NCBI RefSeq assembly: GCF_000422825.1
Contig: NZ_AUGU01000015.1
Span: 209,868 to 273,867, forward strand
From: Nocardioides insulae DSM 17944
GTDB lineage: Bacteria; Actinomycetota; Actinomycetes; Propionibacteriales; Nocardioidaceae
DNA length: 64,000 nucleotides
Direction of reading: 5' to 3'
Below are positions 43,236 through 52,070 of this stretch, piece after piece. The first letter of the stretch is position 1. The number at the start of each line of letters is the position of its first letter. The notes beneath the pieces are model-generated. The model worked only from the letters and a program-made list of their open reading frames with translations, was not told where the DNA came from and did not search any database. Position numbers and translations under genes: made by a program.

Positions 43236-43275
43236 CTGCCCGACCCCGGCCACCGGCCACCGGCCACCGGGGCAG
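43236..43275 (-). terminator. Hairpin with CCGGCCA triple repeat after the SDR gene
   Basis: CTGCCC (43236-43241) and GGGCAG (43270-43275) bracket three perfect tandem copies of CCGGCCA (43246-43266). It lies just downstream of the SDR stop and may end its transcript. Confidence 0.4.
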
Positions 43276-43292
43276 CTGCTCCGTCCCAGAGA

Positions 43293-44066
43293 TCAGCGGC
43301 GACCGATCGCCTGTGCCCTCTGCAACAGCGCGTTGGGAACCACCCGCGCCAGCCTGGCCATCACCTGGTAACGGCGGGAGGGGATCGAGTACGCCCGACC
43401 ACGCTCGTGGTCGGCCAGCGCCTCGGCGACCAGGCGATCGGCGTCCAGCCACATCCACCCTGGTGCCGACGAGCGGCTCACCTCCATCCGGCTGTGGAAC
43501 TCGGTCCGGGTGAAGCCCGGGCACAGCGCGGTCACGGTGACGCCCTGGCCGGCGTACTCATGATGTGCCCACTCGCTGAAACTGTTCACCCAGGCCTTGG
43601 CCGCGCTGTAGGTGCCGCGCGGTAGGAAGGCCGCCACGCTGGAGACGTTGATGATGCCGCCGCGGCCCCCGCCCTCGGCGTACCGGGCAGTCATCGCACC
43701 CAGGGCAGCATGGGAGAGCCGCAGTACGGCCACCACGAGGACCTCGAGCATCGCCTGCTCGTCCTCCACCGAGTTGGTGAGGAACCGATGCTTGAGACCG
43801 AACCCGGCGTTGTTGACCAGCAGGTCCACCGGCCGGACCGGATCGACCAGGCGTCGCTCGACCGCCGCGAGCTGGTCGCGGACGGTGAGGTCGGCGGGCA
43901 GCACCTCCACGTGGACGCCGTGGGACGCGCTGAGCTCCTCGGCGACCTGCTCGAGCCGGGACCGGTCGCGGGCGACGAGCACCAGGTCGTGGCCGCTGGT
44001 GGCGAGCTGTTCGGCGAAGGTGTGTCCGATGCCGGCGGTGGCACCGGTGATGAGCGCAGTGGGCAT
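43293..44066 (-). CDS. Short-chain dehydrogenase/reductase
   Basis: Classical SDR, 257 residues. NAD(P)-binding motif TGATAGIGHTF at the N-terminus (about 7-17), Asp in PADLTV, NNAG (about 88), catalytic Ser in NVSSVAAF, and the YSAAK catalytic pair (about 152-156). The ending is consistent with the DltE/YqjQ-like subgroup. The start at 44066 gives a typical first strand; a longer frame upstream is not conserved. Substrate unknown. Confidence 0.87.
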   Translation of the reverse strand: MPTALITGATAGIGHTFAEQLATSGHDLVLVARDRSRLEQVAEELSASHGVHVEVLPADLTVRDQLAAVERRLVDPVRPVDLLVNNAGFGLKHRFLTNSVEDEQAMLEVLVVAVLRLSHAALGAMTARYAEGGGRGGIINVSSVAAFLPRGTYSAAKAWVNSFSEWAHHEYAGQGVTVTALCPGFTRTEFHSRMEVSRSSAPGWMWLDADRLVAEALADHERGRAYSIPSRRYQVMARLARVVPNALLQRAQAIGRR

Positions 44067-44238
44067 GGCCCCATCCAAGCGCAACGACGGTGACCCGTCC
44101 TCCGCGGACACGGTCACCCCCTCCCACGTCGGGCGTGGGCACTCCGGCATGATGGAACCCGATGAGCGCCTGTCTCGTGTCCGCCCGTACCGGTGTCGCC
44201 CCCGTCCTGGTGCGCCGTCCCGACCGGACCCCCGCCTG

Positions 44239-44982
44239 ATGTCGCCACGTCCCGGAGCTCACCGAGCCCGAGCGCGCTACGGCCGGGTGACCGTGCTCAG
44301 CGGAGCGGTGGCTGTGACGGTGGTGGCCCTGCTCGCCGGCTGGGGCGTGTTCCCCGAGGACGACGGCGCCGAGGCGGCCGAGCCCGCGGCCGTGCGTACC
44401 GTCGGCGACGGCACGAGCGAGGAGGACGACCTCGACGATGACGCCGCCGCGCCCACGCCCGACGCCCCCGAACCCACCCGGTCCTCGGATCGGGGGAGGA
44501 CCGGTACGCCGCCCCGTGTCGCTGCCCCCTCGGGTAGCAGCGAGCGCACCCTGCCCGCACCACCGGTGGCCCGGCGGGGAGTGGTCCCCGCGGGGTCGGG
44601 CTCGGGCCGCAGGGTCGTGTTCAGCGAGGCGGCGCAGCGGGTGTGGCTGATCGGGGACGACGAGTCGGTCCAACGCACCTACCCCGTCTCCGGGAGCACC
44701 CTGGACAACCTCGACCCCGGCACCTATGAGGTCTACTCCCGCTCGGAGGATGCCTGGGGGATCGACGACTCGGGCACGATGGAGTGGTTCGTCCGGTTCA
44801 CCCGCGGCCCGAGCGGAGCGGCGATCGGCTTCCACACCATCCCCGAGAAGGACGGCGCCCCCCTGCAGACCGTGGCCCAGCTCGGCACCCCGCAGTCCCA
44901 CGGCTGTATCCGCCAGGACGAGGCCGATGCCCTGGCTCTGTGGGACTTCGCCCCGCTCGGCACCACCGTCGTGGTGGTCTGA
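44239..44982 (+). CDS. L,D-transpeptidase (YkuD family), membrane-anchored
   Basis: 247-residue cell-wall enzyme. It has a basic N-terminus, one membrane anchor (about 18-38, VTVLSGAVAVTVVALLAGW), an acidic and Pro-rich linker (about 45-110), and a C-terminal YkuD domain with FHTIP and the catalytic block SHGCIRQDEADALALW (catalytic Cys about residue 226). Such enzymes make 3-3 peptidoglycan crosslinks or attach proteins to the wall. Its stop is 8 bases from the convergent MMPL gene's stop. Confidence 0.85.
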   Translation: MSPRPGAHRARARYGRVTVLSGAVAVTVVALLAGWGVFPEDDGAEAAEPAAVRTVGDGTSEEDDLDDDAAAPTPDAPEPTRSSDRGRTGTPPRVAAPSGSSERTLPAPPVARRGVVPAGSGSGRRVVFSEAAQRVWLIGDDESVQRTYPVSGSTLDNLDPGTYEVYSRSEDAWGIDDSGTMEWFVRFTRGPSGAAIGFHTIPEKDGAPLQTVAQLGTPQSHGCIRQDEADALALWDFAPLGTTVVVV

Positions 44983-44990
44983 GGGAGCCC

Positions 44991-47174
44991 TCACACCACG
45001 GACTTCTCCGACTCGCCCGCGGAGACCCGGCTGGGGTCCCTCGGGCGGTCCAGTCTGCTGGGCCACCAGATCGGCGGTCCCACGTCGAGGTTGAGTGCGG
45101 TCACCAGCACCGCGCGGACGACGAAGGTGTCGATCACGACGCCGAGGGCCACCGCGATGCCGATCTCGGCGAGCGAGACCATCGGGATCGTGCCGAGGAC
45201 ACCGAAGGTGGCCGCGAGGACCAGGCCGGCCGAGGTGATCACGCCGCCCGTGGAGGCGAGCGCGATCAGGGAGGCCCTCCTGGTGCCGTGCTCGGGCGTC
45301 TCCTCCCGGACACGGCTCATCAGGAAGATGTTGTAGTCGATCCCGAGCGCGACCAGGAACACGAAGACGAACAGCGGGAAGGACGGATCGGTGCCGGCGA
45401 ACCCGAGGGCGTCGAAGATCAGCGCGGAGAGGCCCATCGCGGCGCCGTAGGAGAGCACGACCGTGCCGATCAGCAGGAGCGGCGAGAGCAGGGATCGCAG
45501 CAGCACCATCAAGATGATCAGCACCACCAGCAGGATGACCGGGATGATCACCAGGTTGTCCCGTGCGGAGGCCTCGGCCATGTCCAGGGTCAGGGCGGCC
45601 GCCCCGCCGACGAGCACGTCGGCACCCTCGACGGAGTGGACGGCGCCGCGGACCTCCTCGACCTGATCGGCGGCCTCCGGACTCGTCGGGTCGAGCGTCG
45701 TGCCGACCTCGATGTACTGGACGCCGTCCACCGGGGGGATCTGGTCGTTGACCGGTCCGATGCCCTCGACCTGATCGAGCGAGTCGACCACGGCGTCCGC
45801 ATGAGCGGAGTCGGTCACCACCTGGATCGGGCTGGAGTCGTCGCCGGGTCCGTGCTCGGCGAGCAGTTGCTGGCCGGTCACCGAGTCGAAGGTCTTGGTG
45901 TACTGGTCCTCGGTCGCCAGCGGCGCCTGGTTCATGCCGAGGACGCCGAGCGAGGCGATCGCGAGCACGACCGCGGTGCCGATCCACACCCGCCGCGGAC
46001 GACGTGAGATCCGGTCGCCGAGCCGCGCCCAGATCCCGGTCGTGGTCGGTTCCTCCGACCCGAACGCGGGCCGGAAGGGCCAGAAGACCCAGCGGCCGGT
46101 GACCACCAGCAACGCCGGGAGCAGGGTGAGCATCACCAGGATCGTGACGACGATCCCGATCGCGGCGACCGGGCCGAGCCCCGCGGTGGAGTTCATCTCG
46201 GCGAGCATCAGGCACAGCATGCCGATGGCCACCGTGGACCCGCTGGCGATGATCGCCGGCGCGGCCCGGTGCAGGGCGAACCCCATCGCCTCGTGCCGGT
46301 CCTCGCGGCGGCGCAGCTCCTCGCGGTAGCGCGCCACCAGTAGTAGTGCGTAGTCGGTGCCGGCACCGATCACCAGCACGCTCAGGATCGCCTGGCTCTG
46401 CCCGTTGACCGTCAGGTCGGCGTACCTGGCCAGCAGGTAGATCAGCCCCTGGGAGCACATCAGGCCGACCACGGCGCAGAAGATCGGCAACGCCCACAGC
46501 ACCGGGCTGCGGTAGGTGAACAGCAAGATCACGACCACCACGGCCAGCGCCGCGAGCAGAAGGGTGCCGTCGATGCCCTCGAAGACCGCCGAGGCGGTGA
46601 TGGCCTGACCGCCGGGGCCGGCGACGTACACCTCACCGCCGTCCTCCAGGGCAGCGATGTCGTTCAGCTCCTCGCCCACCTCGGGCAGGGCGTTCCAACC
46701 TTCGGGACCGAAGTTGAAGGTCGTCTGGACGACCGCGACCTCCCCGTCCTCGGAGACCAGCCCGATCTGCTGGCCGGCGGCCTCGTCGGTCGGGAAGGCG
46801 ACCGGCGGCAGGCCACCGGACCCGGGCACCACGCCGTCCATCTCCCCGATCCGGGTGGCATCCTCGGCGATGGCGGCATAGTCGGCCTCGGTCAGCCCGC
46901 CCTCGCGGTGGTAGACCACCGAGGTCGGGATGTCCTCCTCGTCCTGGAACTGGCTCAGCCGGTCCAGGGCGCGGGTCGACTCGGCGCTCTCGGGGAGCCA
47001 CGAGGCGGCCTCGTTGTTCTGGACATCGGTGAGCTTCTGCGCGAACGTCGACCCGACGACGAACAGTGCCAGCCAACCGGCCAGGACGATCCACTTGGTG
47101 ACGGGCCCCGTGAGCGCCCCTGCGATGCGACGATGCATGTCATCCAGCGCACCACGCTTAACCCGCGATGGCAT
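44991..47174 (-). CDS. MMPL-family RND transporter
   Basis: 727-residue membrane protein with the duplicated MMPL layout: one helix, a periplasmic domain (about 50-195), five helices, a second helix and periplasmic domain (about 400-540), five helices. Motifs GAGTDYALLLVARYREEL and GIDYNIFLMSRVREE are the Asp-Tyr pairs of the proton relay in the two halves. Actinobacterial MMPLs export lipids or siderophores; the cargo is unknown. The ATG at 47174 has GGGGGA 7 bases upstream; an ATG at 47138 is an alternative. Confidence 0.88.
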   Translation of the reverse strand: MPSRVKRGALDDMHRRIAGALTGPVTKWIVLAGWLALFVVGSTFAQKLTDVQNNEAASWLPESAESTRALDRLSQFQDEEDIPTSVVYHREGGLTEADYAAIAEDATRIGEMDGVVPGSGGLPPVAFPTDEAAGQQIGLVSEDGEVAVVQTTFNFGPEGWNALPEVGEELNDIAALEDGGEVYVAGPGGQAITASAVFEGIDGTLLLAALAVVVVILLFTYRSPVLWALPIFCAVVGLMCSQGLIYLLARYADLTVNGQSQAILSVLVIGAGTDYALLLVARYREELRRREDRHEAMGFALHRAAPAIIASGSTVAIGMLCLMLAEMNSTAGLGPVAAIGIVVTILVMLTLLPALLVVTGRWVFWPFRPAFGSEEPTTTGIWARLGDRISRRPRRVWIGTAVVLAIASLGVLGMNQAPLATEDQYTKTFDSVTGQQLLAEHGPGDDSSPIQVVTDSAHADAVVDSLDQVEGIGPVNDQIPPVDGVQYIEVGTTLDPTSPEAADQVEEVRGAVHSVEGADVLVGGAAALTLDMAEASARDNLVIIPVILLVVLIILMVLLRSLLSPLLLIGTVVLSYGAAMGLSALIFDALGFAGTDPSFPLFVFVFLVALGIDYNIFLMSRVREETPEHGTRRASLIALASTGGVITSAGLVLAATFGVLGTIPMVSLAEIGIAVALGVVIDTFVVRAVLVTALNLDVGPPIWWPSRLDRPRDPSRVSAGESEKSVV

Positions 47175-47280
47175 CGGGGTTTCCCCCGAGACCGGCCGGT
47201 AGGGGTCCCGGGGGACCCACCGCGCCGATCAGGGGGATCCCGGGGCGCGGGGGTCGGCGGTCGGGACGGACCCGGGTCGG

Positions 47281-48759
47281 TCAGGAGGCGTCGGCAGGGG
47301 CGCTGTCGGCCGAACCCTGGGGAGCCGCAGTGCCCTGGTCGGAGGACCGGGAACCGGAGGAACGACGCCGCCGGCGGCGGTTGCGAGCGGGCTTCTCCTC
47401 GCCCTGCGGAGCGGTCGAGCCGTCGGAAGCGGCGGGCTCCGCCGGTGCGCCTTCGGGGACCGTCTGGCCGCCGCGGGTCCGGGTGCGGGAGCGGTTGCGA
47501 TTGCGGGGGGCGCGTTCGCGACGCTCGGGCTTCTCCTCGGCGGGGCGGGCCGCCTTGATCCGGCCCTTGGTGCCCTTGGTGATGCCGAGGTCGTGGAAGA
47601 GGTGCTCGGAGGAGGAGTAGGTCTCCTGCGGCTCGTCGAAGGGCAGGTCGAGGGCCTTGTTGATCATCTTCCAGCGGTGCACGTCGGCCCAGTCGACCAG
47701 CGTGATCGCGACACCCGAACGCCCGGCCCGACCGGTGCGACCGATCCGGTGGACATAGGTCTTCTCATCGTCCGGGGTGGTGTAGTTGATCACGTGGCTG
47801 ACGCCGGTCACGTCGATACCGCGGGCGGCGACGTCGGTGGCCACGAGCACCTTGACCTTGTCGTCGCGGAAGCGCTGCATGACCTTCTCACGGGCGGCCT
47901 GCTGCATGTCGCCGTGCAGCGGCGCCGCGTCGAAGCCGCGCTCGGCCAGGTCGTCGGCGACCCGCTGGCACTGCCGCTTGGTGCGGGAGAAGATGACCAC
48001 CTTGTCGGCGTCCTCGGCCTGCAGGATGCGGCCGATCATCTCCGGCTTGTCCAGGTCGTGTGCCTGGTAGACGAACTGCGCGGTGGCGGGCACGGTGGCG
48101 TTCTCGTAGGAGGACTCCGCCCGGATGTTCATCGGGTGGCGCATGTGGGTGCGGGCCAGCGACACGATCGCGGCCGGCATGGTTGCCGAGAAGAGCATGG
48201 TCTGCCGGGTCTCCGGCGTCAGCGAGAGCAGTCGCTCCACGTCGGGCAGGAAGCCCAGGTCGAGCATCTCGTCGGCCTCGTCGAGCACCAGGGCGTGCAC
48301 GTGGCCGAGGTCGAGGACCTTGCGGTTGGCCAGGTCGATGAGTCGGCCGGGAGTGCCGACGACGATGTCGACGCCGTCGGTCAGGGCGTCGATCTGCGGC
48401 TCGTAGCCCACGCCGCCGTAGACGGTGAGGACCCGGAGGCCGCGGTCGGCGGAGGCGGCGGTGAGGTCAGAGGAGACCTGCAGCGCGAGCTCACGGGTCG
48501 GTGCCACGATCAGCGCCTGCGGTTTGCCCTGGGGGATCTCGGCGTAGTCCGGGTCCTTGGGGGAGACGCTGCGCTGGACCACGGGGATGCCGAAGGCGAG
48601 CGTCTTGCCGGTGCCGGTGCGGGCCTGGCCGATCAGGTCGGTGCCCACCAGGGCGACCGACAGGGTCATCTCCTGGATGGCGAACGGGGTGGTGATCCCC
48701 TTGCGGTCGAGGGCGTCACAAATCTCGGGGTGCACCCCGAGGTCACGGAAGGTAGTCAT
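47281..48759 (-). CDS. DEAD-box RNA helicase
   Basis: 492-residue ATP-dependent RNA helicase. Seen in order: Q motif (GITTPFAIQEMTL), motif I ARTGTGKT, Ia APTRELALQ, II DEAD, III SAT, V ATDVAARGIDV, VI HRIGRTGRAG. A C-terminal 100-residue Arg/Asn/Glu-rich tail (RNRNRSRTRTRGG, RNRRRRRRSSG) suits RNA contact, as in RhlE-type helicases of ribosome assembly and cold adaptation (mycobacterial Rv3211). GAGAGGAAAG precedes the ATG and abuts a hairpin at 48773-48790. Confidence 0.93.
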   Translation of the reverse strand: MTTFRDLGVHPEICDALDRKGITTPFAIQEMTLSVALVGTDLIGQARTGTGKTLAFGIPVVQRSVSPKDPDYAEIPQGKPQALIVAPTRELALQVSSDLTAASADRGLRVLTVYGGVGYEPQIDALTDGVDIVVGTPGRLIDLANRKVLDLGHVHALVLDEADEMLDLGFLPDVERLLSLTPETRQTMLFSATMPAAIVSLARTHMRHPMNIRAESSYENATVPATAQFVYQAHDLDKPEMIGRILQAEDADKVVIFSRTKRQCQRVADDLAERGFDAAPLHGDMQQAAREKVMQRFRDDKVKVLVATDVAARGIDVTGVSHVINYTTPDDEKTYVHRIGRTGRAGRSGVAITLVDWADVHRWKMINKALDLPFDEPQETYSSSEHLFHDLGITKGTKGRIKAARPAEEKPERRERAPRNRNRSRTRTRGGQTVPEGAPAEPAASDGSTAPQGEEKPARNRRRRRRSSGSRSSDQGTAAPQGSADSAPADAS

Positions 48760-48765
48760 CAGTCG

Positions 48766-48790
48766 CTTTCCTCTCCCGCGCCAGCGGGAG
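48766..48790 (-). promoter_or_regulatory. Hairpin overlapping the helicase ribosome-binding site
   Basis: On the minus strand a 7-pair stem CTCCCGC/GCGGGAG (48790-48784 with 48779-48773, 4-base loop) shares its last bases with the Shine-Dalgarno GAGAGGAAAG (48775-48766). It could limit translation at low temperature or be opened by the helicase itself. Confidence 0.35.
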
Positions 48791-48933
48791 TCGTCTTCAC
48801 TCGTGCGGCGGCTCGAGGAAGAAGACCGGGCCTTCTCGGAACAAGCGGCGCCGCGCACATACCGGCCACGCTCCGGCTCACCGAGTCGATCGGCCAGCGG
48901 CAGAGGCAGCCACGAACGCGTCGAGTCTATCGG

Positions 48934-48939
48934 TAGGGT
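48934..48939 (+). promoter_or_regulatory. -10 box TAGGGT, leaderless-type promoter
   Basis: TAGGGT is 6 bases before the GTG of the ferritin-like gene with no Shine-Dalgarno, in the divergent gap with the helicase gene. Confidence 0.45.
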
Positions 48940-48945
48940 GCTCCC

Positions 48946-49683
48946 GTGGTTGCATCCGTGGGTTCGGTCGGCGATCCGGAGCAGGCGCCCCGGACCGACA
49001 AGCCAGAGCCGCTCGCCTTCTCCGACCCCGCCTACCGGGAGGCGGTGATCGACCTGCTCGGCGCGATCGGGTACGGCGAGATCTCCGCCTTCGAGCGCCT
49101 CGCCGAGGACGCCCGGCTCGCCCCGACCTTGGAGGACAAGGTCGCCATCGCCCGGATGGCCTCGGTGCAACTCCAGCGCGTCGACCCGATCAGCGATCGG
49201 CTCCGGGAGCTGGCGGTCGACCCCTACTCGGTGATGGCGTCCTTCCGCGACTCCTTCGACGCCTTCCACCGCCACACCGCGCCGGCGGACTGGTACGAAG
49301 GTCTGGTCAAGGCCTACGTCGGCGACGGGCTGGCCGACGACTTCTTCCGGGAGATCGCCGCTCAGCTCGACGCGCAGACCCGCGACCTGGTGCTCGCCAC
49401 CCTCCAGGACACCGGCCACGCCGAATTCGCCGTCGAGCGCATCCGGACCGGCATCGCCGACGACCCGCGCCTGGCCGGCCGGCTGGCGCTGTGGGGCCGC
49501 CGGCTGATGGGGGAGGCGTTGGTCCAGGCCCAGCAGGTGGTGGCCGAGCGCGATGCGCTCTCCGGGCTGCTCGCCGGAGGCGTCGACCTACCCGGCCTCG
49601 ACCTCGCCGCGATCGGCCGGATGTTCACCCGCCTCACCGAGCGGCACGCCGACCGGATGAGCGCCGTCGGCCTGGAGCACTGA
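48946..49683 (+). CDS. Ferritin-like fold protein
   Basis: 245-residue, all-helical protein of the ferritin-like di-iron superfamily related to tRNA 2-methylthio-adenosine hydroxylases. Glu/His-containing helices include YGEISAFERLAEDA, DSFDAFHRHTAPADWYE and TGHAEFAVERI; whether all metal ligands are present is uncertain. The pairing with a divergent DEAD-box helicase is conserved in actinobacteria (Rv3211/Rv3210c; Streptomyces too), hinting at RNA-related work. The first 24 residues look disordered, so the start could be later. Confidence 0.75.
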   Translation: MVASVGSVGDPEQAPRTDKPEPLAFSDPAYREAVIDLLGAIGYGEISAFERLAEDARLAPTLEDKVAIARMASVQLQRVDPISDRLRELAVDPYSVMASFRDSFDAFHRHTAPADWYEGLVKAYVGDGLADDFFREIAAQLDAQTRDLVLATLQDTGHAEFAVERIRTGIADDPRLAGRLALWGRRLMGEALVQAQQVVAERDALSGLLAGGVDLPGLDLAAIGRMFTRLTERHADRMSAVGLEH

Positions 49684-49760
49684 GGCACGGTGCATCCCGT
49701 CCGGGCGGCCGACGTGCAGGTCCGGACGTGGGCCACCCGCTGCGGGCGCGGTGTCCGCAC

Positions 49761-51191
49761 GTGACCGACGCGGTGGTGGTCGGCAGCGGACCCAACGGGC
49801 TCGCGGCGGCGATCCGCCTGGCCCAGGCAGGGGTGGCGGTCACGGTCCTGGAGGCACACGACCTGCCCGGTGGCGGTACCCGGACCACCGAACTGACCGA
49901 GCCGGGACTCCTGCACGACCACTGCTCGGCGATGCACCCGAGCGGGGTGGTGTCGCCCTACCTACGCAGTCTGCCGCTGGGGGAGCACGGCCTGGAGTGG
50001 CTCTGGCCCGAGGTCGACCTGGCGCACCCGCTGGACGACGGCAGCGCCGGGGTGATGGCCAGGGACCTGGCACGGACGGCGGCCAGTCTGTCCCCGGACG
50101 ACGCTCGGCGGTGGGAGCGCACCTTCGGGCCGCTCGTGCGGCACTTCGGCGACCTGGTCGATGACACCTTCGGGCCGATCCTCGGGCCGCCCGCCCACCC
50201 CGTGTTGCTGGCCCGCTTCGGCCTCGCGGCGCTCAGGCCGGCGACGATGCTGGTCGACCGCTGGCACGACGACCGTGCCCGGGGGCTGTTCACGGGGGTG
50301 GCCGCACACTTCTTCGGACGCCTCGATCGCCCGCTGAGCGCCGCCGTCGGACTCATCCTCACCGCCGCCGGGCATGCGGTAGGCTGGCCGGTGGCCCGCG
50401 GGGGCAGCCGGGCGATCAGCGATGCGCTGATCGCGGTCCTGGCGTCGTACGGCGGTTCGGTCCGCTGCGGCGTCGAGGTGAAGGACCTGGCCCAGTTGCG
50501 GGATCTCACCGGGCGGGCGCCGGATCTGGTGCTGCTCGACACCAGCCCGGCGAGCGCGCTGCGGATCCTCGGGGACGCCCTGCCCGATCGCGTCCGGCGG
50601 TCCTACACGGCGTACCGCTTCGGCCCGGCCGCCTGGAAGGTCGACTTCGCGATCCGTGGCGACGTGCCGTGGACCAGTCCGGAGGCCCGGGTCGCGGGCA
50701 CGGTCCACCTCGGCGGCAGGGCCGAGGAGATGGTGGCGGCCGAGCGGGCGACCTCATCCGGCGCGATGCCGGACCGGCCGTTCGTGCTGTGCGGGCAGCA
50801 GTACCTCTGCGACCCCTCCCGCTCGGCCGGCGACCTCAACCCCTTCTACGCCTACGCGCACGTGCCGCACGGGTACACCGGGGACGCCACCGAGTCGCTG
50901 ATCGACCAGATCGAACGGTTCGCGCCGGGATTCCGGGACATCGTGGTCGCCACCCACGTGCGCGGCCCGTCCGCTCTGGAGAGCTACAACGCCAACTACC
51001 TCGGCGGTGACATCGGGGCGGGCGCGAACGACGGGCGGCAACTGCTCCTCCGACCCCGGCTCGCCCTGAACCCCTACCGCACCGGCGTCGACGGGGTCTT
51101 TCTCTGCTCCGCCTCGACGCCGCCGGGTGCCGGCGTCCACGGGATGTGCGGTTTCCACGCCGCCGAGGCAGCGCTCGCATCGCTCGGGTGA
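49761..51191 (+). CDS. FAD-dependent oxidoreductase, phytoene-desaturase-like
   Basis: 476 residues. The Rossmann motif VVGSGPNGLAAAIRLA at the N-terminus (about 7-21) is followed by EAHDLPGGGTRTTEL, typical of the phytoene dehydrogenase/PYROXD2-like group. The C-terminus has GVDGVFLCSASTPPGAGVHGMCG, the FAD-contacting strand of the family. No carotenoid genes are nearby, so a carotenoid role is unsupported. The GTG has no clear ribosome site and lies 77 bases after the ferritin-like gene. Confidence 0.83.
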   Translation: MTDAVVVGSGPNGLAAAIRLAQAGVAVTVLEAHDLPGGGTRTTELTEPGLLHDHCSAMHPSGVVSPYLRSLPLGEHGLEWLWPEVDLAHPLDDGSAGVMARDLARTAASLSPDDARRWERTFGPLVRHFGDLVDDTFGPILGPPAHPVLLARFGLAALRPATMLVDRWHDDRARGLFTGVAAHFFGRLDRPLSAAVGLILTAAGHAVGWPVARGGSRAISDALIAVLASYGGSVRCGVEVKDLAQLRDLTGRAPDLVLLDTSPASALRILGDALPDRVRRSYTAYRFGPAAWKVDFAIRGDVPWTSPEARVAGTVHLGGRAEEMVAAERATSSGAMPDRPFVLCGQQYLCDPSRSAGDLNPFYAYAHVPHGYTGDATESLIDQIERFAPGFRDIVVATHVRGPSALESYNANYLGGDIGAGANDGRQLLLRPRLALNPYRTGVDGVFLCSASTPPGAGVHGMCGFHAAEAALASLG

Positions 51192-51301
51192 GGATCGAGT
51201 CGCCGGCCCGGTCGGCGGGTGGGCTCTGGAGGACATCCCCGGGAGAACGGGGAGGGGACCGGACGGTCCCGATGCGCCGAGCCTGGCTGGGCGAAGAGGC
51301 G

Positions 51302-51619
51302 TCAGCGCGACCTGGCGATGCTGGTGGCCGAGGCGAACATCACCGCGATCGCGGCGGTGCCGATCTGCCACACGTGCCGCCACCAGTCGATGCCGCGAGA
51401 GGTGTTGTCCCAGCCGTAGCCGGGTTCGCCGGCGACGCGGCCGCTCACGCCGAAGATGGCGTAGTAGAGCAGACTCCCGACGATCATCCCGACGATGCCG
51501 CACACGATGGTGGTGAGGAAGGAGATGTTGTCCTTCCAGCCGGGGGCGACGAACTTGCCGAGCAGGCCGATGATCGTCCCGCCGACCAGCGTGGTGATGC
51601 AGAACCAGATCAGACCCAT
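51302..51619 (-). CDS. GlsB/YeaQ/YmgE-family small membrane protein
   Basis: 105-residue membrane protein with three or four hydrophobic stretches: LIWFCITTLVGGTIIGLLGKFVAPG, FLTTIVCGIVGMIVGSLLYY, and a final helix QIGTAAIAVMFASA. The Gly-rich pattern is typical of this stress-associated family of unknown function. AAGGGGA lies 7 bases before the ATG. Convergent with the FAD oxidoreductase gene. Confidence 0.85.
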   Translation of the reverse strand: MGLIWFCITTLVGGTIIGLLGKFVAPGWKDNISFLTTIVCGIVGMIVGSLLYYAIFGVSGRVAGEPGYGWDNTSRGIDWWRHVWQIGTAAIAVMFASATSIARSR

Positions 51620-51718
51620 CGCCGTGTCCCCTTCATGAGCGTGTCGGCCGGGTGTGCGGCCCGAGGACCATCATGCTCCCGGTTGCGCCGCCACGGGAGG
51701 CAGCGCGCCGGGTGTCAC

Positions 51719-51745
51719 GCGGCCCTCCGGATTCGGCCGGGCCGC
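51719..51745 (-). terminator. Hairpin after the DUF3107 gene
   Basis: GCGGCCC (51719-51725) pairs with GGGCCGC (51739-51745), with an inner CCGG/CCGG pairing; 21 bases beyond the DUF3107 stop. Confidence 0.45.
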
Positions 51746-51766
51746 GCGACGCGGCGTTCCAGGGCC

Positions 51767-51991
51767 TCAGCCGCGGAAGCCGACCTTGCCGACGACCGTG
51801 CTCCCGATCTCCACGTAGGCGATCTTCGAGGAGGGCACCATCGTCCGGCGGCCCTTCTTGTCGGTGAGGGTGAGTACACGGGTGCCGTCGGCGACGGCGT
51901 CGGCAATGGCCTTCTCCAGGGCCTCGACGTCCTCGTCGGACTCCACAACCAGCTCGCGCGGGGCGTGCTGGACGCCGATCTTGACCTCCAC
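51767..51991 (-). CDS. DUF3107 protein (TB9.4-like)
   Basis: 74-residue protein starting MEVKIGVQHAPRELVVES and ending in KIAYVEIGSTVVGKVGF, matching the DUF3107 family (mycobacterial TB9.4, Rv3208A). It is beta-rich with one helix, cytosolic, function unknown. AAGGAGGA precedes the GTG. It lies 79 bases downstream of the TetR gene on the same strand, as in mycobacteria. Confidence 0.85.
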   Translation of the reverse strand: MEVKIGVQHAPRELVVESDEDVEALEKAIADAVADGTRVLTLTDKKGRRTMVPSSKIAYVEIGSTVVGKVGFRG

Positions 51992-52070
51992 AGGTCCTCC
52001 TTCGTTCGGTGATGCAACAACCCTACGGGCGGGGCGGAACCCCGGGTCCGGTCCGGTCTCGGACGGGCGA

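Noticed and set aside
49761..51191. Carotenoid biosynthesis locus
   Set aside because: Only one phytoene-desaturase-like oxidoreductase, with no crtB, crtE or lycopene genes nearby.
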